DNA of 15,418 bases from CAZZDK01 sp964652235 (GTDB lineage Bacteria; Pseudomonadota; Alphaproteobacteria; UBA9219): assembly GCA_964652235.1 (NCBI GenBank), contig CAZZDK010000031.1, positions 1-15,418 of the forward strand, written 5' to 3'. The position numbers and the translations under genes were made by a program. Shown in pieces: positions 1-6,007 of the stretch. Position 1 is the first letter of the stretch. Each line of letters begins with the position of its first letter. The notes beneath the pieces were generated by a model. It was not told the origin of the DNA, did not search any database, and saw nothing but the letters and a program-made list of their open reading frames with translations.

Positions 1-1
1 T

Positions 2-211
2 TATGAAAAACCCCTCAACGAGATAGAGGCCCGCGCCATCGACGCCCTCATCGCCTACGTCGCCGACGCCCAAAAGGTCCGGGAAGACACCGTCCGCGAA
101 ATCCTTTCCTCCCGCTACGCCGTCCCCGAGGCCAAGGCCCTGCCCTCCCGCCTCTACCAGGAGGCCGTCGAGTTCCTCGTCGATCTCGATATGGCCAAAG
201 CCGTCAACTGA
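2..211 (+). CDS. C-terminal 69 residues of an unrecognised protein, phage-regulator-like tail (5' end outside window)
   Basis: The frame is open from the window edge and stops with TGA at 209-211. The visible part is almost wholly helical: an acidic helix (roughly residues 5-35), a short link with SSRYAVPEAKALP, then a last helix containing YQEAVEFLVDL. This pattern (helix, basic-aromatic link, 'LP', aromatic residue, helix) resembles the C-terminal helical domain of phage regulatory proteins of the Rha/ORF6C/antirepressor type. That is a resemblance by eye only. Codon use is strongly GC-rich like the core genes here. A broken HTH gene starts 24 bases downstream on the same strand, so the left edge may be the border of an accessory or prophage-derived segment. 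The function is unknown. Confidence 0.5.
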   Translation, partial: YEKPLNEIEARAIDALIAYVADAQKVREDTVREILSSRYAVPEAKALPSRLYQEAVEFLVDLDMAKAVN

Positions 212-235
212 AGACGAAAAAGCCGGGGGGCCACC

Positions 236-447
236 ATGCACACCGTCAGCGCAGCGCAGATTAAGGCGGCAAGGGCGCTCCTGGGCCTTTCGCGCGACGA
301 GCTGGCCGAGGCGGCGGCGCCTTTCGGTTCGTGATCTTCCGCTCCGCCGAAGTCTGCCGTTCCTACCGGGAGCATTTCGAGGCGCTTTGGTCCATCGCCC
401 TCCCCCTCGCCCCCACCTTCCGCGCCGAACGCGCCGCCGCGCGTTGA
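236..447 (+). pseudogene. Remnant of an HTH-type (XRE-like) regulator
   Basis: ATG at 236 opens a 32-residue frame ending in TGA at 332-334. It reads MHTVSAAQIKAARALLGLSR followed by DELAEAAAPFGS. This is the opening of a lambda-repressor/XRE helix-turn-helix domain (helix 1 and helix 2), cut off before the recognition helix. A second frame takes over at once: from about 331 it reads VIFRSAEVCRSYREHFEALW and ends at 445-447. It looks like the last helix of a larger protein, faintly like the end of TrmB or PLD-like domains. The simplest reading is a gene that lost its middle and was frameshifted. The alternative is two unrelated chance frames, though the HTH start itself is convincing. No clear ribosome binding site is seen. 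Confidence 0.45.
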
Positions 448-454
448 CGCCTTC

Positions 455-853
455 TTACGGCGTCGCCGCGCCGCCCTCGGCCTCGCCTTTGCAGCCGATC
501 AGCCACAGGTCGTAAACGGGATGCTCCATCGCCGAAAGCGCAGGGCTGGAGGCGAACATCCATCCTTTGAAAACGGACGTTTCCTTCTGGCCGGGCTTGA
601 ACTCGGTCACGTCGATAAAGGCGGCCTGTTCCGGCGCCTGCTCCGGCGGGGTCACGCGGCAAGAATGAACCGTCACGACAATCGTGCCGAAAGGCGTAGG
701 CCGTTCGGTCGGGACCTCTATCTCCTCGACCCGCGCGGTAATTTTGTCGAGCGCCCTTAAAACGGCCACGGGTTTTTCCACGCTCGGCGCCTGGGCCAGG
801 GCGGCTAGAGGAAAAAGGGCCGAGAACGCAAGGAAAAGGAAAAGCCGTCTCAT
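455..853 (-). CDS. DUF2155 domain-containing periplasmic protein
   Basis: This is a 132-residue protein with a Sec signal peptide (MRRLFLFLAFSALFPLAALA, likely cut after residue 20). The mature part matches the alphaproteobacterial DUF2155 family: VAVLRALDKITARVEEIEVP near residues 29-48, FGTIVVTVHSCRVTPP, and the hallmark FKGWMFASSPALSAMEHPVY at 95-114 followed by DLW. Two cysteines (about 65 and 121) could form a disulfide in the periplasm. The molecular role is unknown. The start ATG overlaps the stop of the MCE-protein gene by four bases (ATGA), so translation is probably coupled. In many alphaproteobacteria the order NDUFA12, MCE protein, DUF2155 is kept, usually with aat downstream; aat is not present here. 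Confidence 0.92.
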   Translation of the reverse strand: MRRLFLFLAFSALFPLAALAQAPSVEKPVAVLRALDKITARVEEIEVPTERPTPFGTIVVTVHSCRVTPPEQAPEQAAFIDVTEFKPGQKETSVFKGWMFASSPALSAMEHPVYDLWLIGCKGEAEGGAATP

Positions 854-1380
854 GGATTTGCGGACTGGGGCGCGGGCGCGGCAGGCGCGCCTTGAGAGGA
901 AGAGCCGCCCGATCCGCCCGACGATTTGTTGCTGTAGATAAGCTGCCCGATCAGATCGTCAAGCCGCATGGGCGCCTGCGTGCGAGTCAGAACGCCGGTG
1001 CCGTCCGTCGGAACCGTTTCCTCGTCCACGCCGATTTCCAGCGCGAGGTATTTTCCGCCAAGCAGGCTTTCGCTGGCCACCATCGCGATGGTATCGGTGG
1101 GCAATTTGACGGACGGGATGATCGTCATCTTGACGTTCACGAGATACTGGTTCGGCCCCGGCTCGGTGTTCAGGGCCAGCCCGGCGATGGAGCCGACCTT
1201 GACGCCGTTGATTCGCACGTCGGTGCCGTCCTTGATGCCGTCCACCATCGGAAAGTTCGCCGAAACGGTATAGCCCTGCACCTTGCGCAGATCCGCGCTG
1301 GCGTAGGCGAAGGACATGAACAAAGCCGCGACCACAAGAACCACGGCTCCCAAAACGGTTTCGATCGCGTTGCGTCCCAT
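850..1380 (-). CDS. mlaD: MlaD-like MCE-domain protein, phospholipid transport substrate-binding subunit
   Basis: MlaD proteins are inner-membrane anchored and form periplasmic hexamers that bind phospholipid for the MlaFED ABC transporter, which maintains outer-membrane lipid asymmetry. The product has 176 residues: one N-terminal membrane anchor (about 8-28), an MCE domain (about 36-116) with GIKDGTDVRINGVKVGSIAG and the late SESLLGGKYLALE strand, then a helix and a disordered Ser/Gly/Pro/Ala tail from 152. The start at 1380 (MGRNAIETVL) is preferred because AAGGA lies 8 bases upstream. An in-frame ATG at 1389 abuts that AAGGA and has no usable spacing, and the frame's open extension to 1881 belongs to other genes. 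The gene lies 16 bases after the NDUFA12 stop and overlaps DUF2155 by 4 bases. mlaE and mlaF are not in the window. Confidence 0.9.
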   Translation of the reverse strand: MGRNAIETVLGAVVLVVAALFMSFAYASADLRKVQGYTVSANFPMVDGIKDGTDVRINGVKVGSIAGLALNTEPGPNQYLVNVKMTIIPSVKLPTDTIAMVASESLLGGKYLALEIGVDEETVPTDGTGVLTRTQAPMRLDDLIGQLIYSNKSSGGSGGSSSQGAPAAPAPQSANP

Positions 1381-1396
1381 AACGTCCATCCTTAAG

Positions 1397-1756
1397 CTAT
1401 TCTTGCGCGTCGCCTTGCCTCTCGTCCGAAGCGGGAGCGGCCCAGATCCAAGAAGACCGGCCTTCCCGCCTGCCGCGCCGCTGCCGGGAAGCGGCCCGCC
1501 AGACAAGCGCCGCCCCGCCCTGCGGCAAAGGAGCCTGATGCTGAAGCCAGGCCCGCCAGGTCGGCGGAATCCGTCCGGCTTCCGGCTCCCCTTCATAAAG
1601 CACCCAGCGCGATTCGCGACCAGCCCAATCTTGAGCGCGGAGGCGAAAATATTTTCGACCGTTACCGTCAATCCCCACAAGCTCGCCGCGCAGGTGCGCT
1701 TGCAGAAACGTCCCGATCTGTGAAAAGCGGCGAACAAGAGAGAGCCTTTTTTCCAT
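1397..1756 (-). CDS. NDUFA12-family complex I accessory protein
   Basis: This is a 119-residue relative of NDUFA12 (mitochondrial B17.2), an accessory subunit of NADH:ubiquinone oxidoreductase facing the cytoplasm that alphaproteobacteria share with mitochondria. The recognisable core is GELVGIDGNGRKYFRLR near residues 24-40, then RESRWVLYEGEPEAGRIPPT and WRAWLQHQ (about 47-74). After that the sequence departs from the family. The usual proline-rich end with a PNLTGTP...YRPPGS motif is missing and is replaced by an Arg/Gly/Trp-rich tail. I read the other two frames of this stretch and found no displaced motif, so a simple frameshift is not evident. It is the first gene of the operon leading into the MCE and DUF2155 genes. 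The ribosome binding site is weak (CGGAAA). Confidence 0.85.
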   Translation of the reverse strand: MEKRLSLVRRFSQIGTFLQAHLRGELVGIDGNGRKYFRLRAQDWAGRESRWVLYEGEPEAGRIPPTWRAWLQHQAPLPQGGAALVWRAASRQRRGRREGRSSWIWAAPASDERQGDAQE

Positions 1757-1844
1757 TTTTCCGCTCTATCAAAAATTTCGTTAAGGATTCGTAAGGGATC
1801 AGGGGAAATCCGGCTTTGAACTGTGAATATCTTTTTCTTCCAAC

Positions 1845-1891
1845 ACACCATATTTTGTGGCATTAAACTCGTCGAACGCATGATGTTGTGG
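1845..1891 (+). promoter_or_regulatory. Candidate tandem NrdR boxes upstream of the NrdJ-like gene
   Basis: Box 1, ACACCATATTTTGTGG (1845-1860), matches the general NrdR consensus acaCwAtATaTwGtgt at 13 of 16 positions by my count. Box 2, ACGCATGATGTTGTGG (1876-1891), is weaker at 11 of 16. Their starts are exactly 31 bp apart, about three helical turns, which is the usual spacing of paired NrdR boxes. NrdR is the repressor of ribonucleotide reductase genes, so finding the pair 65 bp before a reductase-like gene fits. The assignment comes from pattern matching by eye. Confidence 0.5.
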
Positions 1892-1955
1892 ATAACTTTT
1901 GTTTCGATCTCCGAAACAAGGGCTTTTCGCCTTAAAAGCCAGAGAGAGTTTCCTT

Positions 1956-4022
1956 ATGTTTCTCAGCCGCCTCTTCGCCGCCGGTTCCGTTCTTCCCCAC
2001 GACGAGACGCGCTTTTGCGCGCGCGGCGGGATGGAGGCGCCCGAAGAATGGAGCCTTGAAGCCGTCGAAGCCTTCCGCGAGGGCCTGTTTTTGCGCGCGC
2101 CGCTTCGCTTGACGGCGGTGGAAGAAAACACCACGCCGTCCTGGCTCTGGCGCCGCCGCGCGACCGGCGAAAAGACCGCGCCGGAATCGGAAATCATGGC
2201 CGTCTTCACGCGGATCGCGGGAGCGGCTGCCTATCGCGGATGGAAGGCCGGGCTGTGGCAAAGCGAGAGCGAGGCTTCCGTCTTTTTCGACGAGGTTCGG
2301 GCGCTTCTTCTGACGCGGCGGCTGGTCTTCGCGCCGCGCGATCTCGCCCGGATAGGCCTCGATTGGGCCTACGGCGCGGAAAAGGAAAAGACCGAGGCCC
2401 GGCGCGAGGAAGAGGAAGCCGAAACGGCGAGCCTTATTCTTCAAAACGAAACCATCGACGCGATTCTCGGCGGCGGCCACGCGGCGGCGCGCGGCAAATG
2501 GATGCGCTTTCTGGAAACGGGCGCGGGGCGCGAAAGGTCCTCCGTCGCGTTCGCGGACACGATCGCCGAATGGTGCGCCCTGCCCGCTTCCGGCGCCGCG
2601 CCGCGCGCGAGTCTGAACCTGATGGCCTTCCGGCACGAAGATTCCTCGCTCGATCTCGAAGGCCTGGCGCAGGCGGCGCGCGTTGCCGTCCTTCTCCTCG
2701 ATCTGCTCTACGACGATCTGGCGGCGCCCTCTCCCGCCCGGCCTTTGGCGCTGGGCTTCGGCGGCCTGGCCGATCTGCTCATGAGCCTCGCCCTTTCTTA
2801 CGACAGCGAGGCGGGCCGCGCCGTCGCCTCGGCGCTGGCCGCGCTGATGACCGCGACCGCTTACGAAACCTCGGCCTATCTCGCCGAAAAGCTCGGCCCC
2901 TGCGCCGCTTACGGCGCAAGCCGCGCCTGCGCCCTGCGGACGCTGGAAAACCAGTCCCGCGCCGCGTTCGGGGAAAAGACGGATTACGACAGGCTGTCCG
3001 TGCCGCCGCCCGCGCTGGCGCTTGAATCCGGCGTCGATCTGGTTCTGCTTTCCGCCGCGCGGCACGCCTATGAAAAGGCGAGAGGCCGCGCGCGCGCCCA
3101 CGGGCTTCGCCACTTGCAGCTGACGTCCCTTTACGGCGACCCTTCTTTTCCGATGATGACGGGCTGTTTCGCGCAAGGGATCGAGGCGGCGACCGCTCTT
3201 TTCTGCGAGGCCGCCGTGGCCGAAGAGGTTTGGGAGCCGCGCGTCAACCCCGCTTTGCCGCTGGGGCTGGCCCGCCTGGGCTACGACCGCGCCGACATCG
3301 AAGCGGCCAAGGCCCACGTCGCGGGCTATCGCACGCTGATCGGGGCGCCGGGGATCAGCCGGACGCTGCTGCGCGAGAAAGGCTTTGACGAAACCGCGCT
3401 CGCCCGGCTTGAAAAAGCGCTGACACGCGCGAGCGATTTGCGGCTTGTTTTCACGCCCTGGATTCTGGGCGAGGCCTTTTGCCGCGAAGCTTTAAGAATC
3501 CCCGCTAAGGACTTGAAAAATCCAGCTTTCGATATGCTCAAATTTCTGGGGTTCTCGAAAAAAGAAATCGCCCTGGCGAGCGCCTTCTGCTGCGGCCACA
3601 GGCGCCTGAGGGGCCTGGCCGAAGTGGCGGAAAAAGACCTGCCCGTCTTCGCCGTGCGCGAGGATCTGGCGCCCGAAGCGCAGATACGCATGGCGGCCGC
3701 CGTTCAAAGTTTCGTGACGGGCGATGTCGGATTGGCTCTTTCGATTCCCGCGAGCGTCACGGCCCAGTTGCGCGGCGAACTCATCCTGATGGGCTGGCGG
3801 CAAGGTTTGCGCAGCCTCTGCCTAGCCTCGGACGGCGCGCCGCCGGAATCCGCCTCCGAAAAGCCGGGGCGGACGCTTATGAAGCGGCAAACGGCCAGCC
3901 CGACCGGAAAAGCGCGGCTCGCCGGGCTCGCCCCCGCGCCGAAGGCCAAGGTCTCTTCCCGCGCGCTGGCGCTCAAACGCCGCCCCGGCGCGGGCAAAGA
4001 AAAACGCCCCTCGTCGCGTTAG
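1956..4022 (+). CDS. Divergent, probably catalytically inactive relative of B12-dependent ribonucleotide reductase (NrdJ-like)
   Basis: This 688-residue protein is collinear with class II (adenosylcobalamin) NrdJ, usually about 1200 residues, but is shortened. Family segments seen in order: EAPEEWSLEAV and AVEENTTPSWLWRR (28-67); FFDEVRALLLTRRL...GLDWAYG (110-140); SLNLMAF (219-225); LGFGGLADLLMSLALSYDSE (266-285) with TAYETSAYLAEKLGP; LARLGYDRADIEA...GYRTLIGAPGI (438-467); LGEAFCREALRIP...FDMLKFLGFS; and IRMAAAVQSFVTG (577-589). Lost features: the NPCSE active-site loop (the region reads AEWCALPAS), the PTGTIG loop (SLYGDPSFPMM, about 391-401), the Gly-rich core between the N-terminal block and SLNL (only about 80 residues, with a charged EEEEAE stretch, where NrdJ has several hundred), and the C-terminal TSCPD region, replaced by a basic tail. 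A new catalytic role or a regulatory role is possible but unproven. ATG 1956 follows AGAGAGAG; a TTG at 1899 is less likely. Confidence 0.82.
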   Translation: MFLSRLFAAGSVLPHDETRFCARGGMEAPEEWSLEAVEAFREGLFLRAPLRLTAVEENTTPSWLWRRRATGEKTAPESEIMAVFTRIAGAAAYRGWKAGLWQSESEASVFFDEVRALLLTRRLVFAPRDLARIGLDWAYGAEKEKTEARREEEEAETASLILQNETIDAILGGGHAAARGKWMRFLETGAGRERSSVAFADTIAEWCALPASGAAPRASLNLMAFRHEDSSLDLEGLAQAARVAVLLLDLLYDDLAAPSPARPLALGFGGLADLLMSLALSYDSEAGRAVASALAALMTATAYETSAYLAEKLGPCAAYGASRACALRTLENQSRAAFGEKTDYDRLSVPPPALALESGVDLVLLSAARHAYEKARGRARAHGLRHLQLTSLYGDPSFPMMTGCFAQGIEAATALFCEAAVAEEVWEPRVNPALPLGLARLGYDRADIEAAKAHVAGYRTLIGAPGISRTLLREKGFDETALARLEKALTRASDLRLVFTPWILGEAFCREALRIPAKDLKNPAFDMLKFLGFSKKEIALASAFCCGHRRLRGLAEVAEKDLPVFAVREDLAPEAQIRMAAAVQSFVTGDVGLALSIPASVTAQLRGELILMGWRQGLRSLCLASDGAPPESASEKPGRTLMKRQTASPTGKARLAGLAPAPKAKVSSRALALKRRPGAGKEKRPSSR

Positions 4023-4079
4023 AGCAGATCGCGATAAGGTTGGCGGCTTTTGACGCCAACCGTTCGCGCTTCCCTGCTC
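4022..4079 (+). other. Long stem-loop directly after the NrdJ-like gene (possible terminator or repeat)
   Basis: Three nested paired segments are visible: GAGCAG 4022-4027 with CTGCTC 4074-4079, GCGA 4031-4034 with TCGC 4064-4067, and the perfect 8-bp stem GGTTGGCG 4038-4045 with CGCCAACC 4054-4061 around an 8-base loop. It begins on the last base of the stop codon. No T-tract follows, so it is not a standard intrinsic terminator. It may protect the 3' end of the mRNA or be a dispersed repeat. Confidence 0.5.
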
Positions 4080-4093
4080 GATAAACAAAAGGT

Positions 4094-4145
4094 TAGAACA
4101 TTTTCCGGCAACAAAAACACGCCAACTTATTCGGAAAATGCTCTA
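4094..4145. repeat. Imperfect 14-bp inverted repeat
   Basis: TAGAACATTTTCCG (4094-4107) pairs with CGGAAAATGCTCTA (4132-4145) with one mismatch, around a 24-base AT-rich spacer. It sits in the 319-base gene gap 4023-4341, next to the previous stem-loop. It marks the change from GC-rich core DNA to the AT-richer stretch that follows. It may be a dispersed intergenic element. Confidence 0.45.
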
Positions 4146-4249
4146 GAGCGCATGGTTAAGAAGATTCGCCCAACCCCGCGTAATGCCTTAAAGAAAGGAT
4201 TAACGTTAACTGTTTATTTACGATAACTTATTGAAAGTAATAGAAGAAA

Positions 4250-4278
4250 TTGTTCCGCGCCCGTTTTTTTGATAGGAT
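4250..4278 (+). promoter_or_regulatory. Candidate sigma-70-type promoter for the orphan gene pair
   Basis: TTGTTC (4250-4255), a 17-base spacer and TAGGAT (4273-4278) precede the ATG at 4342 by about 60 bases. The rest of the gap holds the hairpins listed separately and a short palindrome TTAACGTTAA at 4200-4209. The call is by eye only. Confidence 0.35.
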
Positions 4279-4341
4279 CCTTTCATAAGAACAATCCTTA
4301 ACAAAAGATGAAAATATTTTACGAACTTACGGGGGAAAGCT

Positions 4342-4788
4342 ATGTTGAACGCAAGACATTTGAAGAACGACCTTTTCACGTCTGCCGCGCTTGCGGTCGC
4401 GTGGATCGCAGAAAGCGAAAACGAAGTGAAGCGGACAGTCCCAGCTTTGCAACCTGTTGCAAGAATCCTCACCGGCGAAGGCGGTTATGAGGGCGGGCGG
4501 GCGCATGCTTATGTTTTCCCGTTGCCCGATGGAACGCTTATTCGTCTTGAAAATAACGATGACAATTCCCCCGACTATGAGAGTGCGACGGCTATCCCAA
4601 GCACACATCCTGCGGCAAAGGCTTACGCCAAAAATCCAGATCAACACATCCAACTCGTTGTTGCTGAAGAAGGCGACCTTGGCCCCCGCGCCAATCCTGC
4701 CGATATTGCAAAGCTGAAAGACCGGCTTGAGGCAGACCTAGAGCGCGGACGCAGAGAGTTGGCGCAAGAACGCCGCTTGAAACTTTAA
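4342..4788 (+). CDS. Hypothetical protein, 148 residues
   Basis: I do not recognise this protein. ATG at 4342 has a good ribosome binding site (GGGGGAAAG, about 4 bases upstream). The N-terminus has a short hydrophobic patch (LFTSAALAVAWIA, about 11-23), too short and mixed to call a signal peptide with confidence. The middle has a strand-like stretch AHAYVFPLPDGTLIRLENND (55-74). The C-terminus (about 118-148, DIAKLKDRLEADLERGRREL) is a highly charged helix able to form a coiled coil. Codon use is less GC-biased than in the flanking genes (more ATT, CTT, GAT, AAA), suggesting acquisition from elsewhere or a younger gene. The next gene starts 34 bases downstream on the same strand, so the two are probably co-transcribed. 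Confidence 0.7.
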   Translation: MLNARHLKNDLFTSAALAVAWIAESENEVKRTVPALQPVARILTGEGGYEGGRAHAYVFPLPDGTLIRLENNDDNSPDYESATAIPSTHPAAKAYAKNPDQHIQLVVAEEGDLGPRANPADIAKLKDRLEADLERGRRELAQERRLKL

Positions 4789-4822
4789 TCGTCATAGCTT
4801 CACTTTTAAGGGAGAAATGACG

Positions 4823-5761
4823 ATGGGTGCCAAGTGGCTGACCCCCGACGAAATTATTGACCTCATGATGGCTGTGATCCTCAAAGATCACACGGCTGCT
4901 TGCCCCTATTTTGGCCGCGCCCATCTTTATACAGGGCCACGGAAAGAAATTCACGGGAAAGGCGCATATATCCTTGGCTATATCCACGACAAGGACAACA
5001 ACCATAAACGCGCCCAGTTTTTAGCTCCCATCTTTGGAGCCAAGCTGGTTGACCACATGAACATTTCCACACAGGTTTTGAATGATGTCGCAGGGTCGGG
5101 TTATGGCGTCTATCGCTACATATACGAGTCTTTCGTCGATCAAAAGAAAAACCCGTTTCTCGCCGATGACGAAGCCGACCGCATTATGCGTGTCGCTTCA
5201 AAATACTTTATTGACGGTCTTTGGGGCCACGTGACGACCTCGGTTTGCGGCGCAGCCCGTGAGCGCATTTTCTTTGATACCGAATTTCCTCGCCTCGGCG
5301 TTCAGGCCGTTGACCTCATTACAGGCCTCGCCAAATCCCGCGACGTTGAAACCGTCAACGACGGCTCGATCCTGGACATTCGCAAATTGTTCAAGCTGAA
5401 CGCGATTGAAACGGCTTATCGCCTCGTTTGCGTCAACGAAATCGGGCTCCTGAATCGTCTGGCTTGGGATAAGGCTTCCGAAGAAATCATGCGCCATTGC
5501 CTCGACGTCGAGGAATTCTACATGATCGACCGCCAGAAAGGCTGGAAGGCGGCGGCCAAAGAATTGATGAACGGCGGCGTTCCCGTGCCGGAACTGGTGC
5601 GTTTGGATCGCAAGCTCACGCGCCAAGACCGCGCCGCCGGGCGTTCGCCGAAATATTGCGTCTCCCCCGTTGAGAGGCTTTCGCAAAAAGAGGCCAGGCT
5701 GCTGCACTTTGTGTCCGCCGTTGCGGCACGCATCGCTTGCGCAGCGAGGACGCCCGTTTAA
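4823..5761 (+). CDS. Hypothetical protein, 312 residues
   Basis: I do not recognise this protein. It appears soluble: no signal peptide and no obvious membrane span. Features include an N-terminal helix (WLTPDEIIDLMMAVILKD), then YFGRAHLYTGPRKEIHGKGA with YILGYIHDKDNN, a helical middle (FLADDEADRIMRVASKYFID), and CLDVEEFYMIDRQKGWKAAA near the C-terminus, followed by a basic end with several Arg/Lys. The early codons are AT-richer than the rest; from about 5500 the composition returns to that of the core genome, which may mean the gene straddles an insertion boundary or is being adapted. I chose ATG 4823 because AGGGAG ends 8 bases upstream. ATG 4817 lies only two bases from that site and would add MT. 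It converges with a small reverse-strand gene ending 4 bases after its stop. Confidence 0.7.
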   Translation: MGAKWLTPDEIIDLMMAVILKDHTAACPYFGRAHLYTGPRKEIHGKGAYILGYIHDKDNNHKRAQFLAPIFGAKLVDHMNISTQVLNDVAGSGYGVYRYIYESFVDQKKNPFLADDEADRIMRVASKYFIDGLWGHVTTSVCGAARERIFFDTEFPRLGVQAVDLITGLAKSRDVETVNDGSILDIRKLFKLNAIETAYRLVCVNEIGLLNRLAWDKASEEIMRHCLDVEEFYMIDRQKGWKAAAKELMNGGVPVPELVRLDRKLTRQDRAAGRSPKYCVSPVERLSQKEARLLHFVSAVAARIACAARTPV

Positions 5762-5764
5762 CCG

Positions 5765-5860
5765 TTAATGCGGCAGCGCGGAGACTCCATCGGCCAGAAA
5801 AGCGGCGGAAAGAAAGAAAATGACCGAAAAAAGGGTGATCAGGCGGCAATCGAAGTTCAT
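5765..5860 (-). CDS. Hydrophobic small protein, 31 residues
   Basis: Reading the reverse strand from ATG at 5858-5860 gives MNFDCRLITLFSVIFFLSAA and then FLADGVSALPH, stopping with TAA at 5765-5767. The ribosome binding site is strong and well placed (AAAGGAGA, about 6 bases from the ATG), better than those of most genes in this window. The only segment of note is one membrane-length hydrophobic helix (about 7-22), with Arg6 before it and an acidic residue after it. A single-pass inner-membrane micropeptide or a signal-like peptide is likely. I do not recognise a family. The stop lies 4 bases from the convergent 312-residue orphan gene. No cytochrome-oxidase or transporter gene is adjacent to suggest a partner. 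Confidence 0.55.
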   Translation of the reverse strand: MNFDCRLITLFSVIFFLSAAFLADGVSALPH

Positions 5861-6007
5861 GACAAGTCTCCTTTCAAAAAAGCAGCCCCATCATGCGCCT
5901 GTCTCTTTAATTTTCGGTATCAAAACAATTAAGAACGTGTAAAATTCGCGCCAAAGGCCGTCTTTTTTTCGAATCGACAAAACCCTTGCAGAAGAATAAG
6001 TTACGCC

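Noticed and set aside
446..464. GACGCC/GGCGTC hairpin at the end of the DUF2155 gene as terminator
   Set aside because: The stem overlaps the stop codons and no T-run follows on either strand.
1381..1881. Upstream extension of the MCE protein frame
   Set aside because: It overlaps the NDUFA12 gene in another frame; the membrane anchor and the AAGGA site place the start at 1380.
1899..1955. TTG start 19 codons upstream for the NrdJ-like gene
   Set aside because: Poor start codon, no binding site, and it would put translation right behind the NrdR-like boxes; ATG 1956 follows a purine-rich AGAGAGAG.
1932..3317. 461-residue open frame on the reverse strand
   Set aside because: It lies wholly inside the NrdJ-like gene and has the Arg/Gly-rich makeup of a high-GC shadow frame; the forward product shows family similarity along its length.
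4186..4210. CtrA-like site (TAAA-N7-TTAAC) and TTAACGTTAA palindrome
   Set aside because: Only a partial match in an AT-rich stretch; such motifs arise by chance here.
4308..4490. 60-residue frame upstream of and overlapping the first orphan gene
   Set aside because: No proper binding site, Arg-rich second half, and it overlaps the better supported gene at 4342.
5874..5894. Six-codon frame (MMGLLF) just before the small membrane protein
   Set aside because: It could be a leader peptide, but it has no binding site of its own and is short enough to be chance.
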